Part shown: positions 18,159-29,200 of the stretch, piece by piece
How positions within the stretch are numbered: position 1 is the first letter of the stretch
How the letters are laid out: each line of letters opens with the position of its first letter
Origin: PGYR01 sp034670025
GTDB taxonomy: Bacteria; Bacteroidota; Ignavibacteria; Kapaibacteriales; UBA2268
Reading direction: 5' to 3'
Assembly: GCA_034670025.1 (NCBI GenBank)
Contig: JAXMOE010000001.1
Location: forward strand, 930,001 to 994,000
Length of the DNA stretch: 64,000 nt
Position numbers and translations under genes: made by a program
The notes under the pieces: model-generated
What the model saw: only the letters and a program-made list of their open reading frames with translations
The model's database searches: none
What the model was told of the DNA's origin: nothing

Positions 18159-19514
18159 TTACTCATCACCTTTTTCTCTTTGCTTTCTTTTTTCGATAAA
18201 TTTATTTCTTTTCTCGTCGAAATTGGCAAATCCATCACGTATTCTTTTGAAAAGTTCATTGCGTTGCGAGCGAGTAAGTTTAACTATTTTAACTTCGTCT
18301 TGAACGGCTAACAAACCTTCGCGAATGTCATTCAAGTGATTGGTGAAATCAATGTAAGCTATTGCTTCATTAACTTTAATCTCCAACTTAGCATAATTCT
18401 CGTTGCATTCGCCAACGAATTCTTCCCTGTTAGCATCGCTCTTTTCATTAAGCACATTGAACACTTCTCTTATTTTACCATACAAGTCGTCTCTGTGCCT
18501 CCTTGTTAGATTTTTACTCTTTATTAACTTTTGTGAATCAATCAGAAGGGTTCTTGCTTTTTCATAATCATCACTTGTTTTAGCAAACTCAATATTCTCT
18601 TGAATTATTGGCTCCAAAGCAATGTATTCTTTCTCAGCTTCTTCTCTGAATCTCTCTCGCTCTTGATCTTGTTTGCTATTTACAACATCGAATGCTTTTC
18701 TTATAACTCCAAACAATTCATCCAAGTGGTCTTTTTTCAATTTAACTTGCTTTAACTCATTCTGTACTTCTATCAGCTTTTGTCTGGCATCATTGAAATT
18801 TTCAGTCTGAACAGCAAACTTAATTGCCTCAGCAACTTTGGGCTTAGTTCTCAAATAATTATCCGAAATTTCCATTTCGTATTTTTCACGTTCAGCTTCT
18901 TGTTTTTCGCTAAGTGACTCGAAAGCATCTTGAACCATAGAGAAAAAGTCATCTTTATGATTACTGTGCAATCTTGCTTCTTTTATTTCAGCTTGCAAGT
19001 CGATTAACTTTTTTCTAATCTCACTAAAGTTATCCTCTTTCTCAACTTCATTAAGTACAGTCTTAACTTTAGGTTCTAATTCTTGAAGATTCTTATCATA
19101 CTCTTCTGAAATTTTACTTTTTATCTCATCTGTTTTCTTTTGTAAAACATCAAATTTTTCTTGAATCAAATCAATTGAGCTATCTTTTTCTGGTTTCGGT
19201 ATTAAAAATAATGCTAAAACTCTTTCCTTCAAATCGACCATGCTCTTTCGCTGATGCTTTATATCATCTAATGTTTCTACATCCGTTTTAATAGCATCTA
19301 TTTCACTTTTCAACTCAGAGTATAGCTTTTGCTGCTCTTCGAGTGCTTCTTTGTTTACTTGAAGCTCCTCTTGAGTTGTTGGCTCATTTGATTGAGATTC
19401 AGGTTCGCCTTCACTTCTATTCAAATTTTCATCCGTTGTGTTTTCTGGAGCTTCAGAAGCAACTTGACTTTTGTCTAATTCTTTATTTTCGTTTTGGTCT
19501 GTCATAGCATTCAC
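18159..19514 (-). CDS. Cytoplasmic coiled-coil protein of 77-residue tandem repeats
   Basis: I do not recognise a named family with certainty; the helical repeats recall DUF349. After an acidic Ser/Glu-rich N-terminal 50 residues and a coiled coil to about residue 95, four repeats of exactly 77 residues follow (106-182, 183-259, 260-336, 337-413), then half a repeat to the basic C-terminus. Each repeat has a conserved F near position 16 and a closing LI-x-x-Q helix. There is no signal peptide or membrane segment. The GTG at 19514 is six bases after the ftsH stop; an ATG at 19505 is an alternative. Co-transcription with ftsH suggests a linked role, which is inference. Confidence 0.8.
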   Translation of the reverse strand: MNAMTDQNENKELDKSQVASEAPENTTDENLNRSEGEPESQSNEPTTQEELQVNKEALEEQQKLYSELKSEIDAIKTDVETLDDIKHQRKSMVDLKERVLALFLIPKPEKDSSIDLIQEKFDVLQKKTDEIKSKISEEYDKNLQELEPKVKTVLNEVEKEDNFSEIRKKLIDLQAEIKEARLHSNHKDDFFSMVQDAFESLSEKQEAEREKYEMEISDNYLRTKPKVAEAIKFAVQTENFNDARQKLIEVQNELKQVKLKKDHLDELFGVIRKAFDVVNSKQDQERERFREEAEKEYIALEPIIQENIEFAKTSDDYEKARTLLIDSQKLIKSKNLTRRHRDDLYGKIREVFNVLNEKSDANREEFVGECNENYAKLEIKVNEAIAYIDFTNHLNDIREGLLAVQDEVKIVKLTRSQRNELFKRIRDGFANFDEKRNKFIEKRKQREKGDE

Positions 19515-19520
19515 CGAAAT

Positions 19521-21575
19521 TTATTTGATGTTGTTGTTATCTTCAGAAGATACTTCTTCCGATTCATTTTCATTATTTTCTGAACTATTCTTTTTTGTGT
19601 CTTTTTTCTCTTTGTCTTCTATTTTCATAGATTTTATTGCACTTAGCTTGCTCAGATTAATTGGTGGTAAATCCTCACCTTTTATAAGCATATCTAATTC
19701 TTTTGCATCTAATATTTCCCTTTCAAGCAATATTGCAGATGTGTGATGAAGCAAATCTATATTTTCATTTAGAATTTCTTCTGCTTTGCTATTTGCACCG
19801 AATAATATAGCTCTAACTTCTGCATCGATTGATTCTTGAGTCTTTTCACTGAACTCTCTGCCATGACTCATCTCTCTTCCCAAGAATGGTTCGTCTTCAC
19901 TTGTAGTGTAGTTAATTGGGCCAATTTTATCAGACATACCCCAATCGCAAACCATTTTTCTTGCCATATCTGTAGCTCGTTTTATATCATTTTGAGCACC
20001 AGAGGTAGTGTTACCAAATACAATTTTTTCAGCCGCTCTGCCGCCCATCAACATTATTAGTTTTGCTTCAATGTATTCTTTAGAATACGAATGCAAGTCT
20101 TCTGTTGGTAAAGAAGCTGTAACACCCAGAGCTCTACCACGTGGAATAATGGTTACCTTATGCACAGGATCGCTCTTCGGTACTAATTTACCTATCAAAG
20201 CGTGTCCCATCTCGTGATAAGAAGTCATTTCTTTTTCTTTCTTAGATATTACCATACTCTTTCTTTCTATACCCATAAGAATTTTGTCCTTAGCATTCTC
20301 GAAATCGTACATAGTAACTTTTTCACTATTTCTTCTTGCCGCAAAAAGTGCCGCTTCATTAATTACATTTGCAATATCAGCTCCTGATAATCCTGGAGTA
20401 CCACGTGCCAATATTTTCAAATCAACATCATCAGAAAGTGGTATTGTTTTGGTGTGAACTTTAAATATACCTTCTCTACCTTTAACATCTGGTCTATCTA
20501 CGATAACTTGTCTGTCAAACCTACCAGGTCTTAACAATGCCGGGTCTAATACATCGGGTCTGTTAGTAGCAGCAATTATTATAATCCCACTGTTTTGCTC
20601 AAAGCCGTCCATCTCTACTAATAGTTGATTTAATGTTTGCTCTCTCTCATCGTGTCCACCACCTAATCCAGCACCACGCTTTCTACCAACAGCATCAATC
20701 TCATCTATGAAAATCAAACATGGATTATTCTTTTTTGCTTGTTCAAACAAATCTCTAACTCTACTTGCACCAACACCTACAAACATTTCAACGAAGTCTG
20801 CACCTGACATAGAGAAGAACGGTACACCGGCTTCTCCTGCTACGGCTCTCGCTAACAATGTTTTACCAGTACCTGGTGAACCAAGTAATAATATACCCTT
20901 TGGTATTTTACCACCTAACTTCTTGAATTTAGATGGTTCTCTCAAAAACTCAATTACTTCTTCTAATTCATATTTTGCTTCATCAACTCCAGCTACATCT
21001 TTGAATGTAACCTTCGGCAGACTTTCATCTAACAGTTTAATTCTTGCTTTCCCAAAATTAAACAGTCCTCGTTGACCGCCGCCGCCGCCTTGCATTCTTT
21101 TGAATATGAAGACCATAAGTACAACGAGTAGCAGTAGTGGAAGTAAAGTAATAATAGTACTCCATAGGAAATCATCGCCTTGTTCGTACTTTAACTCTAT
21201 TCCTTTTTGTTCCCATGTCGCTTCAGTTTCTGAATCTAATACACCGAGTTTGGTAACAAAACTACTAATTTCTTTTGACCCTTTGTCTAACTTAATTGTA
21301 ACAGGCCCTTTGAGTTTACCATAAAACTCATAGTCATTCATTTGGGTTTTGACTACCTTAGCTTCAGTGATTAAGTCTTTGTCCAAAAACTCTTTATATT
21401 GAGAATATGATACTCTCGCATCACTCTTGTTTCCATCTTGGAATAAAAAGACTAATGAGAATATACCGAACGAAATGAATAACCAAAACATTAAGTTCTT
21501 ACTAAACTTATTTTGGTTTTCATCTAAATTTGGTTTGTTTTTATTATTGTTCAAATTATTGTTGTTGCCGTTCAT
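19521..21575 (-). CDS. ftsH: ATP-dependent zinc metalloprotease FtsH
   Basis: FtsH is the membrane-bound AAA+ protease that removes misfolded membrane proteins and regulatory targets such as LpxC in E. coli. The 684 residues show two membrane segments (about 28-46 and 139-158) around a periplasmic domain, a Gly-rich linker, Walker A GSPGTGKT at 232-239, Walker B IFIDEIDAVG near 290, the SRH region around 337-355 and the zinc motif HEMGH at 454-458. The last 60 residues are highly charged (Glu/Asn/Lys) and probably disordered. It lies 73 bp after tilS and 6 bp before the repeat protein. Confidence 0.97.
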   Translation of the reverse strand: MNGNNNNLNNNKNKPNLDENQNKFSKNLMFWLFISFGIFSLVFLFQDGNKSDARVSYSQYKEFLDKDLITEAKVVKTQMNDYEFYGKLKGPVTIKLDKGSKEISSFVTKLGVLDSETEATWEQKGIELKYEQGDDFLWSTIITLLPLLLLVVLMVFIFKRMQGGGGGQRGLFNFGKARIKLLDESLPKVTFKDVAGVDEAKYELEEVIEFLREPSKFKKLGGKIPKGILLLGSPGTGKTLLARAVAGEAGVPFFSMSGADFVEMFVGVGASRVRDLFEQAKKNNPCLIFIDEIDAVGRKRGAGLGGGHDEREQTLNQLLVEMDGFEQNSGIIIIAATNRPDVLDPALLRPGRFDRQVIVDRPDVKGREGIFKVHTKTIPLSDDVDLKILARGTPGLSGADIANVINEAALFAARRNSEKVTMYDFENAKDKILMGIERKSMVISKKEKEMTSYHEMGHALIGKLVPKSDPVHKVTIIPRGRALGVTASLPTEDLHSYSKEYIEAKLIMLMGGRAAEKIVFGNTTSGAQNDIKRATDMARKMVCDWGMSDKIGPINYTTSEDEPFLGREMSHGREFSEKTQESIDAEVRAILFGANSKAEEILNENIDLLHHTSAILLEREILDAKELDMLIKGEDLPPINLSKLSAIKSMKIEDKEKKDTKKNSSENNENESEEVSSEDNNNIK

Positions 21576-21648
21576 TTAACTCGCCTTGATTTACGTATAT
21601 TTCAATTTTATTTATGACGTGAAAGTATTATTTTAATTTCTTTTAGTA

Positions 21649-23133
21649 TTAATTGTTTAGTGGAGATTCTAACAATTCTATTTTCATCACTTTTTCAGAA
21701 TCTTTTTTAACTGCATATTTGTCACTCATTCTCAGACCTAACACCCAGACTATATTGACTTTATCGGTCATAACTAATAGCTTTTCTTTCTTAATGTTAT
21801 CTATTTTCATATTTGTCAACAAATCAGATACTTTCACAGTTCCATCAAACCCAAATGGTGTTAACTTGTCGCCTTTTATCCAATTTCTGATTAGTAAATT
21901 CTTAGGCATATATTCCAAATCAAAATACTCTATGTTATTGTCTTTGACAAATCTAACATCTTTTCTTTCTATTTCTGTAAACTCTAATTTATACTCCCCT
22001 ACTGTAACTATTCCTTTGGGTTCAATTACTTCACTTATCGTTTCTATTTCTTCAGACTTGTCTATAAATATAACAATCTTTCCTCTTTCTTTCAGAGCAG
22101 TTATTTTATCATTAATTTCTACTTTATTATTTACATTTTGACTTGTCAGAGCCACAACCCTTTCAGTTATTTCATAAGGAGCGTGGTGATAATTGAAGTA
22201 TTTTGAAAGTGTCTTACGAACCAACTCATTTTGTATAATATCCGCATAAGAATCTAAGAATTGAGAGTTTATCTCAACTTTCAATTGCTGAGCGGTTATA
22301 AATATCTTCTTGAAGTTTGCTTCCGTATAGTCTTTGACAAAGTTATTAGCACTCTTTATTATAGATGCCGTACGTTCAATTGTGTTTACAAAGTTAGGAT
22401 TGTAATTTTCTACAATTTCAGGAATCAATAAATTTCTGATTTTGTTTCTCGTATATACCAGCTCATCGTTTGTTTTATCTTCCATCCATTGCATATCGCG
22501 CATATTAGCATATTCTATCAACTCATCTTTAGTCAAATTGATTAGTGGTCGAATAACAAAACACTTATTTGTAAGCTTTCTTCTGTTTGGAATCGAAGTC
22601 AAACCATGAAGTCCACTTCCTCTGAACAAATTGAGAAGGAAAGTTTCAGCCAAATCATTTTTTGTGTGAGCGGTAGCTAAGTAATTATAATCATGGTCAT
22701 TACAAACTTTTTCGAAGAATGCGTATCTCTTTATTCTTGCTGCTTCTTCAATTGAAAGTGACTTCTTCTTCGCATAATCTTCCACATCGGCTGAAGCATT
22801 AAAAATTCTGATTCGATTTTTGCCGCATACTTTTTCGACAAATTTTTGATCTCTATCAGAATCTGCTTCTCTTAATTTATGATTAAAGTGAGCAACGGCT
22901 AAATCAAAATCATATTCTTCTTTTAGATTTATGAAAATGTCGAACAAAGTAAGTGAGTCAACTCCACCACTTACTGCTAATAATATTTTTGATTTCTTTT
23001 CTACAAATAACTGTGTTTCTAAAGTCTTCTTTATACTTCTGAAGTATTCGTAATACTTTTTAGACTTTCTTTCCAAAGAAGTTAACTCTTTTGGATAATT
23101 GAATTTAATATATTTTGGTTTTTCTTTTGACAA
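21649..23133 (-). CDS. tilS: tRNA(Ile)-lysidine synthetase
   Basis: TilS attaches lysine to C34 of the CAU-anticodon isoleucine tRNA, so that AUA codons are read correctly. The PP-loop ATP pyrophosphatase motif SGGVDS is at 55-60. The family pattern VAHFNHKLR (about 81-89) and the block LATAHTKNDLAETFLLNLFRG (split around residue 160) are present. The C-terminal TilS substrate domain is recognisable in LLIRNWIKGDKLTPFGFDG. At 494 residues it is slightly long for the family. It is 14 bp downstream of the pseudouridine synthase gene. Confidence 0.95.
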   Translation of the reverse strand: MSKEKPKYIKFNYPKELTSLERKSKKYYEYFRSIKKTLETQLFVEKKSKILLAVSGGVDSLTLFDIFINLKEEYDFDLAVAHFNHKLREADSDRDQKFVEKVCGKNRIRIFNASADVEDYAKKKSLSIEEAARIKRYAFFEKVCNDHDYNYLATAHTKNDLAETFLLNLFRGSGLHGLTSIPNRRKLTNKCFVIRPLINLTKDELIEYANMRDMQWMEDKTNDELVYTRNKIRNLLIPEIVENYNPNFVNTIERTASIIKSANNFVKDYTEANFKKIFITAQQLKVEINSQFLDSYADIIQNELVRKTLSKYFNYHHAPYEITERVVALTSQNVNNKVEINDKITALKERGKIVIFIDKSEEIETISEVIEPKGIVTVGEYKLEFTEIERKDVRFVKDNNIEYFDLEYMPKNLLIRNWIKGDKLTPFGFDGTVKVSDLLTNMKIDNIKKEKLLVMTDKVNIVWVLGLRMSDKYAVKKDSEKVMKIELLESPLNN

Positions 23134-23147
23134 TGTTTTATCTTTTT

Positions 23148-23888
23148 TTACTGATATATTTTGTTGTATTTATTTAGTATCTGCACCATAGCCGCAAAAT
23201 CACGCGGGTATTCGGCTTCTACTTTTATCGATTCTTTACTCACAGGATGTATAAATTCAAGCGAATGAGCGTGCATAGACAATCTGTCTAATACTGGTCT
23301 CTCGTCCGTGTGCCTTTTTAAGTTGAACCTTTTTTTGAAGTTCGATAGCAGAAAGTTCTCAAATCCACCATAGGCAGAATCAACGTAGAGCGGGAATCCG
23401 AGTGTAGAAAGATGTACTCTTATCTGGTGCGAACGGCCAGTGACCAAATTGCACTCTAACATAGTTGCTTTGTCGTATCTATCTAAAACTTCTACTTTAG
23501 TAAGGGAATATTTACCTCTGGCAGATGGCATTGTTAATCCCTTCTTGGTTGAACTTGGTAATATTGGAATATCAATATCTAAGCTTTGTTTTGGGAATAT
23601 TCCTTTTACCAACACGTGATATTTCCTTGCTATGTCGTGATTCTCAAACAAAGTATTCATATACTTGTGGGTTTCTGCATCTTTAGCAAATACCATAATC
23701 CCACTCGTACCCTTATCGAGTCTGTGAGTAACGAATATTTCCCCATACTTATCGTTTAGTAAGTGCTTCAGATTCGTCTTATTAGGGTTGTATCTATCTG
23801 GCACAGACAATACCCCAGCTGCCTTGTTAACAAAGACTAACCACTCATCTTCGAATACTACTTCGTAGTCTGCATTTTTGTTTTTCAT
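23148..23888 (-). CDS. RluA-family pseudouridine synthase
   Basis: This enzyme isomerises uridine in rRNA or tRNA. The catalytic motif HRLDKGTSGIMVFAK has the nucleophilic Asp at residue 58. The later motif GRSHQIRVHLSTLGFPLYVD (split at about 165) is typical of RluA/RluC/RluD enzymes. At 246 residues it has no N-terminal S4 domain, so it resembles RluA or TruC more than RluD; the target base cannot be assigned. It overlaps folD by 4 bp. Confidence 0.93.
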   Translation of the reverse strand: MKNKNADYEVVFEDEWLVFVNKAAGVLSVPDRYNPNKTNLKHLLNDKYGEIFVTHRLDKGTSGIMVFAKDAETHKYMNTLFENHDIARKYHVLVKGIFPKQSLDIDIPILPSSTKKGLTMPSARGKYSLTKVEVLDRYDKATMLECNLVTGRSHQIRVHLSTLGFPLYVDSAYGGFENFLLSNFKKRFNLKRHTDERPVLDRLSMHAHSLEFIHPVSKESIKVEAEYPRDFAAMVQILNKYNKIYQ

Positions 23889-24757
23889 AATTTAGACGCA
23901 GATTTGTAAGTATTATTCATTAGCATAGCTATTGTCATAGGGCCAACTCCACCAGGTACAGGAGTAATAGCTGTTACTTTCTCTTTCACATCATCAAAGT
24001 CAGCATCGCCTACAATTCTATAGCCCTTCTCATTATCGGCATCTATTCTATTGATTCCAACATCGATTATCGTAGCCCCTTCTTTGATATGCTCTTTTTT
24101 TATGAATTGGGCTTTGCCAATTGCTATAATCAATATGTCTGCTTGCCTTGTGTATTGAAACACATCGTCAGCTGCAGAGTGACAAATTGTAACAATCGAA
24201 TTAGCTTTTTCATTCTTTTGGTACATTAGGTTTGCTATTGGCTTGCCTACTATATTACTTCTTCCCAATACTACTACGTGTTTGCCTTTGGTTTTTATAC
24301 CACTTCTGTATAGAAGTTCAACAATTCCAGCAGGAGTACAAGGAACTAACCCATCGTTACCAATTACTAAGTTGCCCAAATTGACAGGGTGGAATCCATC
24401 GACATCCTTATTGGGGTCGATTTTCATAGTCACTTTATTTTCATCAATGTGCTTGGGTAACGGAAGTTGGACTAAGATGCCATGAATCTCATCATCATTG
24501 TTCCAATCTTCAATTATCTGAAGAACTTCATCTTCTGAAATGTTATCCTCTTCCCTACGCATCACAAAATGAAAGTCTAAATTTTCAGAATTTCTTTCCT
24601 TACTTCTGACATAAGACTCCGAGGCAGGATCATTACCTACCAGAAGAATTGCCAGCCCTGGTCTTATACCTTTTTCTTCTTTTAAAAATCTAATGTTTTC
24701 TTTTATTTCTTCTTTTATCTCGTTGGCAATTTTCTTGCCGTCTATAATTTTATTCAT
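23885..24757 (-). CDS. folD: Bifunctional methylenetetrahydrofolate dehydrogenase/cyclohydrolase
   Basis: FolD interconverts 5,10-methylene-, methenyl- and 10-formyl-tetrahydrofolate, supplying purine and formyl-methionine synthesis. The 290 residues contain the active-site lysine K53 in ESYVRSKER, the substrate motif ILVQLPLPKHID around residue 94, DVDGFHPVNLG near 138 and the NAD(P) fold motif GRSNIVGKP near 175. The closing PVPGGVGPMTIAMLM motif is complete. The start codon follows the DUF6588-like gene by 5 bp. Confidence 0.97.
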   Translation of the reverse strand: MNKIIDGKKIANEIKEEIKENIRFLKEEKGIRPGLAILLVGNDPASESYVRSKERNSENLDFHFVMRREEDNISEDEVLQIIEDWNNDDEIHGILVQLPLPKHIDENKVTMKIDPNKDVDGFHPVNLGNLVIGNDGLVPCTPAGIVELLYRSGIKTKGKHVVVLGRSNIVGKPIANLMYQKNEKANSIVTICHSAADDVFQYTRQADILIIAIGKAQFIKKEHIKEGATIIDVGINRIDADNEKGYRIVGDADFDDVKEKVTAITPVPGGVGPMTIAMLMNNTYKSASKL

Positions 24758-24762
24758 ATCAA

Positions 24763-26025
24763 TTAGAAACTGAATTGTAGTCCAGAATTTATTATATCAA
24801 ATTTACTTATGTTGTAGCTTGCAAAGACGGATACAGGGCCAATATCTTTTTTGATTCCAAATATTCCTTTGATATTGAAATCTTCCACCTGTAACGTAGT
24901 TGTCTGCGGCTTAGTGTCACCGGGGTAGCCAGGCCCAGTTAGTTTATCTTTGTCAACTAAATTTAACTGTTGCTGCACTTCAATAGGTAAAGTATAAGTC
25001 AAATCTGCAGAAATATCAATTTGTTCGAGAGAAAGACCTCCATAAAGGTCAAACCACCCTTCTATGTTCTTACTTGTCTGTATATTAATATTAAATATAT
25101 CAGCACTAGAAACCATTTTTGCGTTAGTCTCACCAAATACATTTTCCATAGATGATGATTGATATGCAAACTGAATTGCTAAATCAAATGTCCTTTCCTG
25201 ATCAAAGTCAAAAAAGTATTGAGAAATAGAATGCTTTAATCCAACGCCAAAAAATCCAAAATCGCCAATAGTCTGTCCATAATTAATTTTTGGTATGTAC
25301 CTAATTAGAAATTCAGTTCCGAAATAAGATCCAATCTCCAATTGAGGAACTCCGAATACCATAACATTTAGACCAGCCCCTTTAGGTAAAGTGAACAAAT
25401 TAGGCAACCCATCTAATGTAGCAAGTACTTCTGCTTCTAATTCTTCTGGAAATTCAATTCCGAATGTTTTTTCTAAGCTTTCTATTCTTTTTCTTCCGTT
25501 ATCTGATAGTGAATTATCGTCAATAGTAATTTTTTTATCATCTTTTCCAAGTAAAGTGGCTGATTCATTGGGGACTTTTATTGTCTTATCTTGTAATCCA
25601 TCATAAATTAAAGTTCTTAGCAAATAAGTATATAGGCCAACTGTATCATGGATGTCAATTGTATTATTGAAAATATCAAAGCTAGCATAATCGGTTATTT
25701 TATTTATACTAAATGGCTCATTCGGAAAAGCTGGTGAAAACACCTTATCTTCATCTGGCACAATGCCAAACATATCGTTTAAAGAAAATTTGAAATAAAG
25801 TGAATCTTCTTGAGGAATATATGCTGTATTAAAGAATCCCGAATTTACCGTAGCATTAGTGGCTGTAACAATCGGCTGAGTAAACGGTACACCATTCATC
25901 TCGAATATATCTTTACCGAGAACTCGTGCTAATTCAACAGAATTTTCATTAATCTCGTTTTCTTGACCATATATTGTTAAGCTACTGCAAACTATAATTA
26001 CTATCAGTATCAATCTCTTCATCAT
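24763..26025 (-). CDS. DUF6588-like exported barrel protein
   Basis: The 420-residue protein begins with a signal peptide (LILIVIIVCSSLTIYGQ) and continues as alternating strands with long loops, ending in a terminal aromatic FSF, typical of an outer-membrane beta-barrel. The pattern of a Gly-rich middle (PKGAGLNVMVFGVPQLEIGS) resembles DUF6588 proteins of Bacteroidota; this is family recollection, and the function is unknown. It sits between dnaE and folD in a tight operon, overlapping the small membrane protein gene by 4 bp, although no housekeeping role is evident. Confidence 0.7.
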   Translation of the reverse strand: MMKRLILIVIIVCSSLTIYGQENEINENSVELARVLGKDIFEMNGVPFTQPIVTATNATVNSGFFNTAYIPQEDSLYFKFSLNDMFGIVPDEDKVFSPAFPNEPFSINKITDYASFDIFNNTIDIHDTVGLYTYLLRTLIYDGLQDKTIKVPNESATLLGKDDKKITIDDNSLSDNGRKRIESLEKTFGIEFPEELEAEVLATLDGLPNLFTLPKGAGLNVMVFGVPQLEIGSYFGTEFLIRYIPKINYGQTIGDFGFFGVGLKHSISQYFFDFDQERTFDLAIQFAYQSSSMENVFGETNAKMVSSADIFNINIQTSKNIEGWFDLYGGLSLEQIDISADLTYTLPIEVQQQLNLVDKDKLTGPGYPGDTKPQTTTLQVEDFNIKGIFGIKKDIGPVSVFASYNISKFDIINSGLQFSF

Positions 26026-26216
26026 TTGAAAACCTTATTCTTTAAGAAAGCATAAATTGGAAGTGCAAAAATAGCAACTACTACTATAAATATAATAAAT
26101 AATAATCCTTTCAGAATAAATCCGAGTAACCCAAACAATATTTTGATTATAAAGTATGCTACTACTAATGCTATTGCGATTGATAATACGCTTTTAAGAG
26201 TATCTTTTGCTGCCAT
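26022..26216 (-). CDS. Small two-helix membrane protein
   Basis: This 64-residue protein has two hydrophobic segments (about 11-31 and 34-57) with a short basic tail. No family is recognised. Its start lies inside the 3' end of dnaE (23-bp overlap), and its stop overlaps the next start by 4 bp, so it is translated within the operon and is not a chance frame. A topology with both ends on the same side is likely. Confidence 0.65.
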   Translation of the reverse strand: MAAKDTLKSVLSIAIALVVAYFIIKILFGLLGFILKGLLFIIFIVVVAIFALPIYAFLKNKVFK

Positions 26217-29200
26217 TTTGTCCTTTCATAATTAATGAAACTTTTGAATTAAAGAGTTCTTGCAACTGCCCCATAACGGATAAATTCAGTGGAATTTTGA
26301 ATTTTTCAGTTTTAAAACAGTTTTTATACTCTTTACTATCGTCAAATATATTAAAATATATTTGTTTAGGAGCAGTATTTGGGTCATAAAACTCATTTTT
26401 TAGAACATCTAACTTAGCTTCTGCTTCTTTATCATTCAAATCTATCCATATTTTATAGCCATCGCTATATGTATCAACCGCTTCTTCCACATCCATAGCA
26501 TTGGAGCAATATATCTTTATATTATCCTCGTCTTCCCTGATTGTGCCTTCTATTAATATGGCCTTATCCTTTGTGAGTTTGTGCGATATTCTGCCATATT
26601 CTTTTGCCCAAACCAAACATTCTGCTTTGTAATTATAGTCCTCTAACGTAAGAATAGCAAATGGTTCGCCCTTCTTGCTCATCTTCACTTCCATATTTGA
26701 TATAAAAGCACATACAGTAATTTCCTGCGATTTTAGCTCCGAAGGATGTTGATCAAAAGTAATTTTATTGAATGCCTTGACTAATGCGTCATATTCCCTA
26801 AGTGGATGGCCAGAAATATAGAAATTCAAGACTTCTTTTTCTTTTATCAATCGCCTTTTCTGGCCCCATTCTGGTACATCAGGAAGTTTGAATTTTTGAA
26901 CATCTTCTTCTGCCATTCCCAAAAAGAGAGAATCAATATTCTCTGTCTCTTTATTATGGAATGATTTAGAAAAATCAATTGCCATATCTATTGCTTCGTA
27001 CAAACAAGCACGTTTTCCATCTTCAATTTTATCAAAAACTCCTGCCGAAATCAAAGATTCTAAGGTTTTTCTATTAATCGCTTTTTCATCTACTCGCTCA
27101 CAAAAGTCAGCAAATGAGTCAAATTTCTTTTCATCTCTAACTTCCAATATCTTTTCTACTACACTTACTCCAACACCTTTGATACCAGCAAGTCCAAAGT
27201 ATATCGACTTCCCTTTTGCCTCAAAATATGTTGTAGATTCATTAATATCAGGTGGCAGGACTTCCAAATCGAATTGTTCTGCATCGTCTATCAACTTTAC
27301 TACTTTCTCCTGAGAGTTAAGTTCTGCCGTCATATTGGCTGCAAGAAACTCAGCTGGATAATGTGCCTTCAGGTAAGCCGTTTGGTATGCAACTAATGAA
27401 TATGCCACAGCGTGAGATTTGTTGAAACCATAAGCAGCGAACTTCAGAATCAATTCCCATATCTCAGAAGTCAAGCTGTCAGCGATGCCTTTCTCTTTCC
27501 CACCGTCAATGAATTTACTTTTCAAACTATCCATAGTTTTCAAGTCTTTCTTACCCATTGCCCTACGTGCTATATCTGCTTCGGCAAGTGTAAATCCACC
27601 AACATCTTGCACAATTCTCATCACTTGCTCTTGGTAAACTATAATACCATAAGTCTCTTCGAGTGATTTTTTCAGCTCCTCGTGCAAATAAGTAATTTCG
27701 CTGTTCCCAAATTTCCTGTTAATAAACTCACCAATATTATCCATCGGCCCTGGTCTATATAGGGCATTCATTGCGGTAAGTTCTTCTATGGACTGCGGCT
27801 TTAGCTTTCTTAACCACTCTTGCATTCCTTGACTCTCAAACTGGAATATCGCGTTTGCTTTTTGCTCAGAAAATATTTCGTAGGTTTTTTTATCGTCCAA
27901 AGGTATAGCATCTATATCTATATCAACGCCGTGGTTACGGCGAATTGCTGATAAAGCATTTTCGATAATCGAAAGAGTCCTAAGACCAAGAAAATCCATC
28001 TTAATAAGTCCAGCAGATTCCACTTCCTTCATAGTGAACTGGGTAGCAACTTTTATGCTTGCAGTCTCAGCATTCTTGTGCATATTCACAGGAATATAAT
28101 CAGTCACATCGCTCGGAGCAATTATTACTCCAGCAGCGTGAATAGAGTCGTTACGCTTTCTGTCCTCCAAAATCAGACAATACTCGATTAATTGCTTAAT
28201 CTTTTTGTCTTCATCATTTTTTGGATTCTTCATCTTCTCTTTGACAAAGCTAAGCTCCGAAAGCTCTATTGCCTCAGCAAGTTTTGTCACTTCTCCCCTA
28301 ACAACAGGTATCTTCGAGGTGATACTCTTCACATCTCCGAAAGGTACTTGCAGCACTCTACCCACATCAGAAAGCACCGCTCTGGTTGACAAAGTACCAA
28401 AGGTGATAATCATTGCTACTGATTCTTCCCCATACTTATCCCTAACATATTCAATAACTTTCTCACGTTTATCATCCGCAAAATCGACATCAATATCGGG
28501 CATTGAGTTTCTATCTGGATTCAAAAATCTCTCAAATAGCAAATCATACTTCAGTGGATCAACATTAGTAATCCCCAAAGCATAGGCAACAATACTACCT
28601 GCTGCAGAACCACGACCGGGCCCAACTCGCACACCCATGTCACGACCAGCTTGGATAAAGTCAGCTACAACAAGGAAATAGCCGGGAAACTCCATATCAT
28701 TGATAATTTTTAACTCAAATTCCGTGCGCTCACGTATTTCATCAGTTATCTCATCAAATCTATTGTCCAACCCCTTATACACCAAATCCTTCAAGTATTC
28801 TTCCAAGTTTTCAGAAGGCGAAGTTTCTGGTATAGGAAACTTGGGCATATAAATTTTACTTTTGAAATCTATATCACATTTTTCAAAAATCTCGTTTGTA
28901 CTGTCCAATGCTTCTTGATTATCAGCAAACAGCTGCTCCATCTCTTGAGGGGATTTGATATAAAACTCATCGGAACCAAACCGCAAGTTAGTTACATCAA
29001 CTTCATTTTTACCGCCATCTTTGATAAACAAATGCACATTGTGAGCTACGGCGTGTTCTTTTACTTTGTAGAAAGTATCATTAGTTACAACAGTTTTTAC
29101 TCCCAACTCTCTCGCTATCTTTGGTACTTCTTCACAAACCTTATCATCAAATTGTAGCGAGTGATTCTGCACTTGCATATAGAAATCATCACCAAATACT

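Noticed and set aside
20707..21075. Open frame of 122 codons on the plus strand
   Set aside because: It is antisense to the conserved ATPase part of ftsH.
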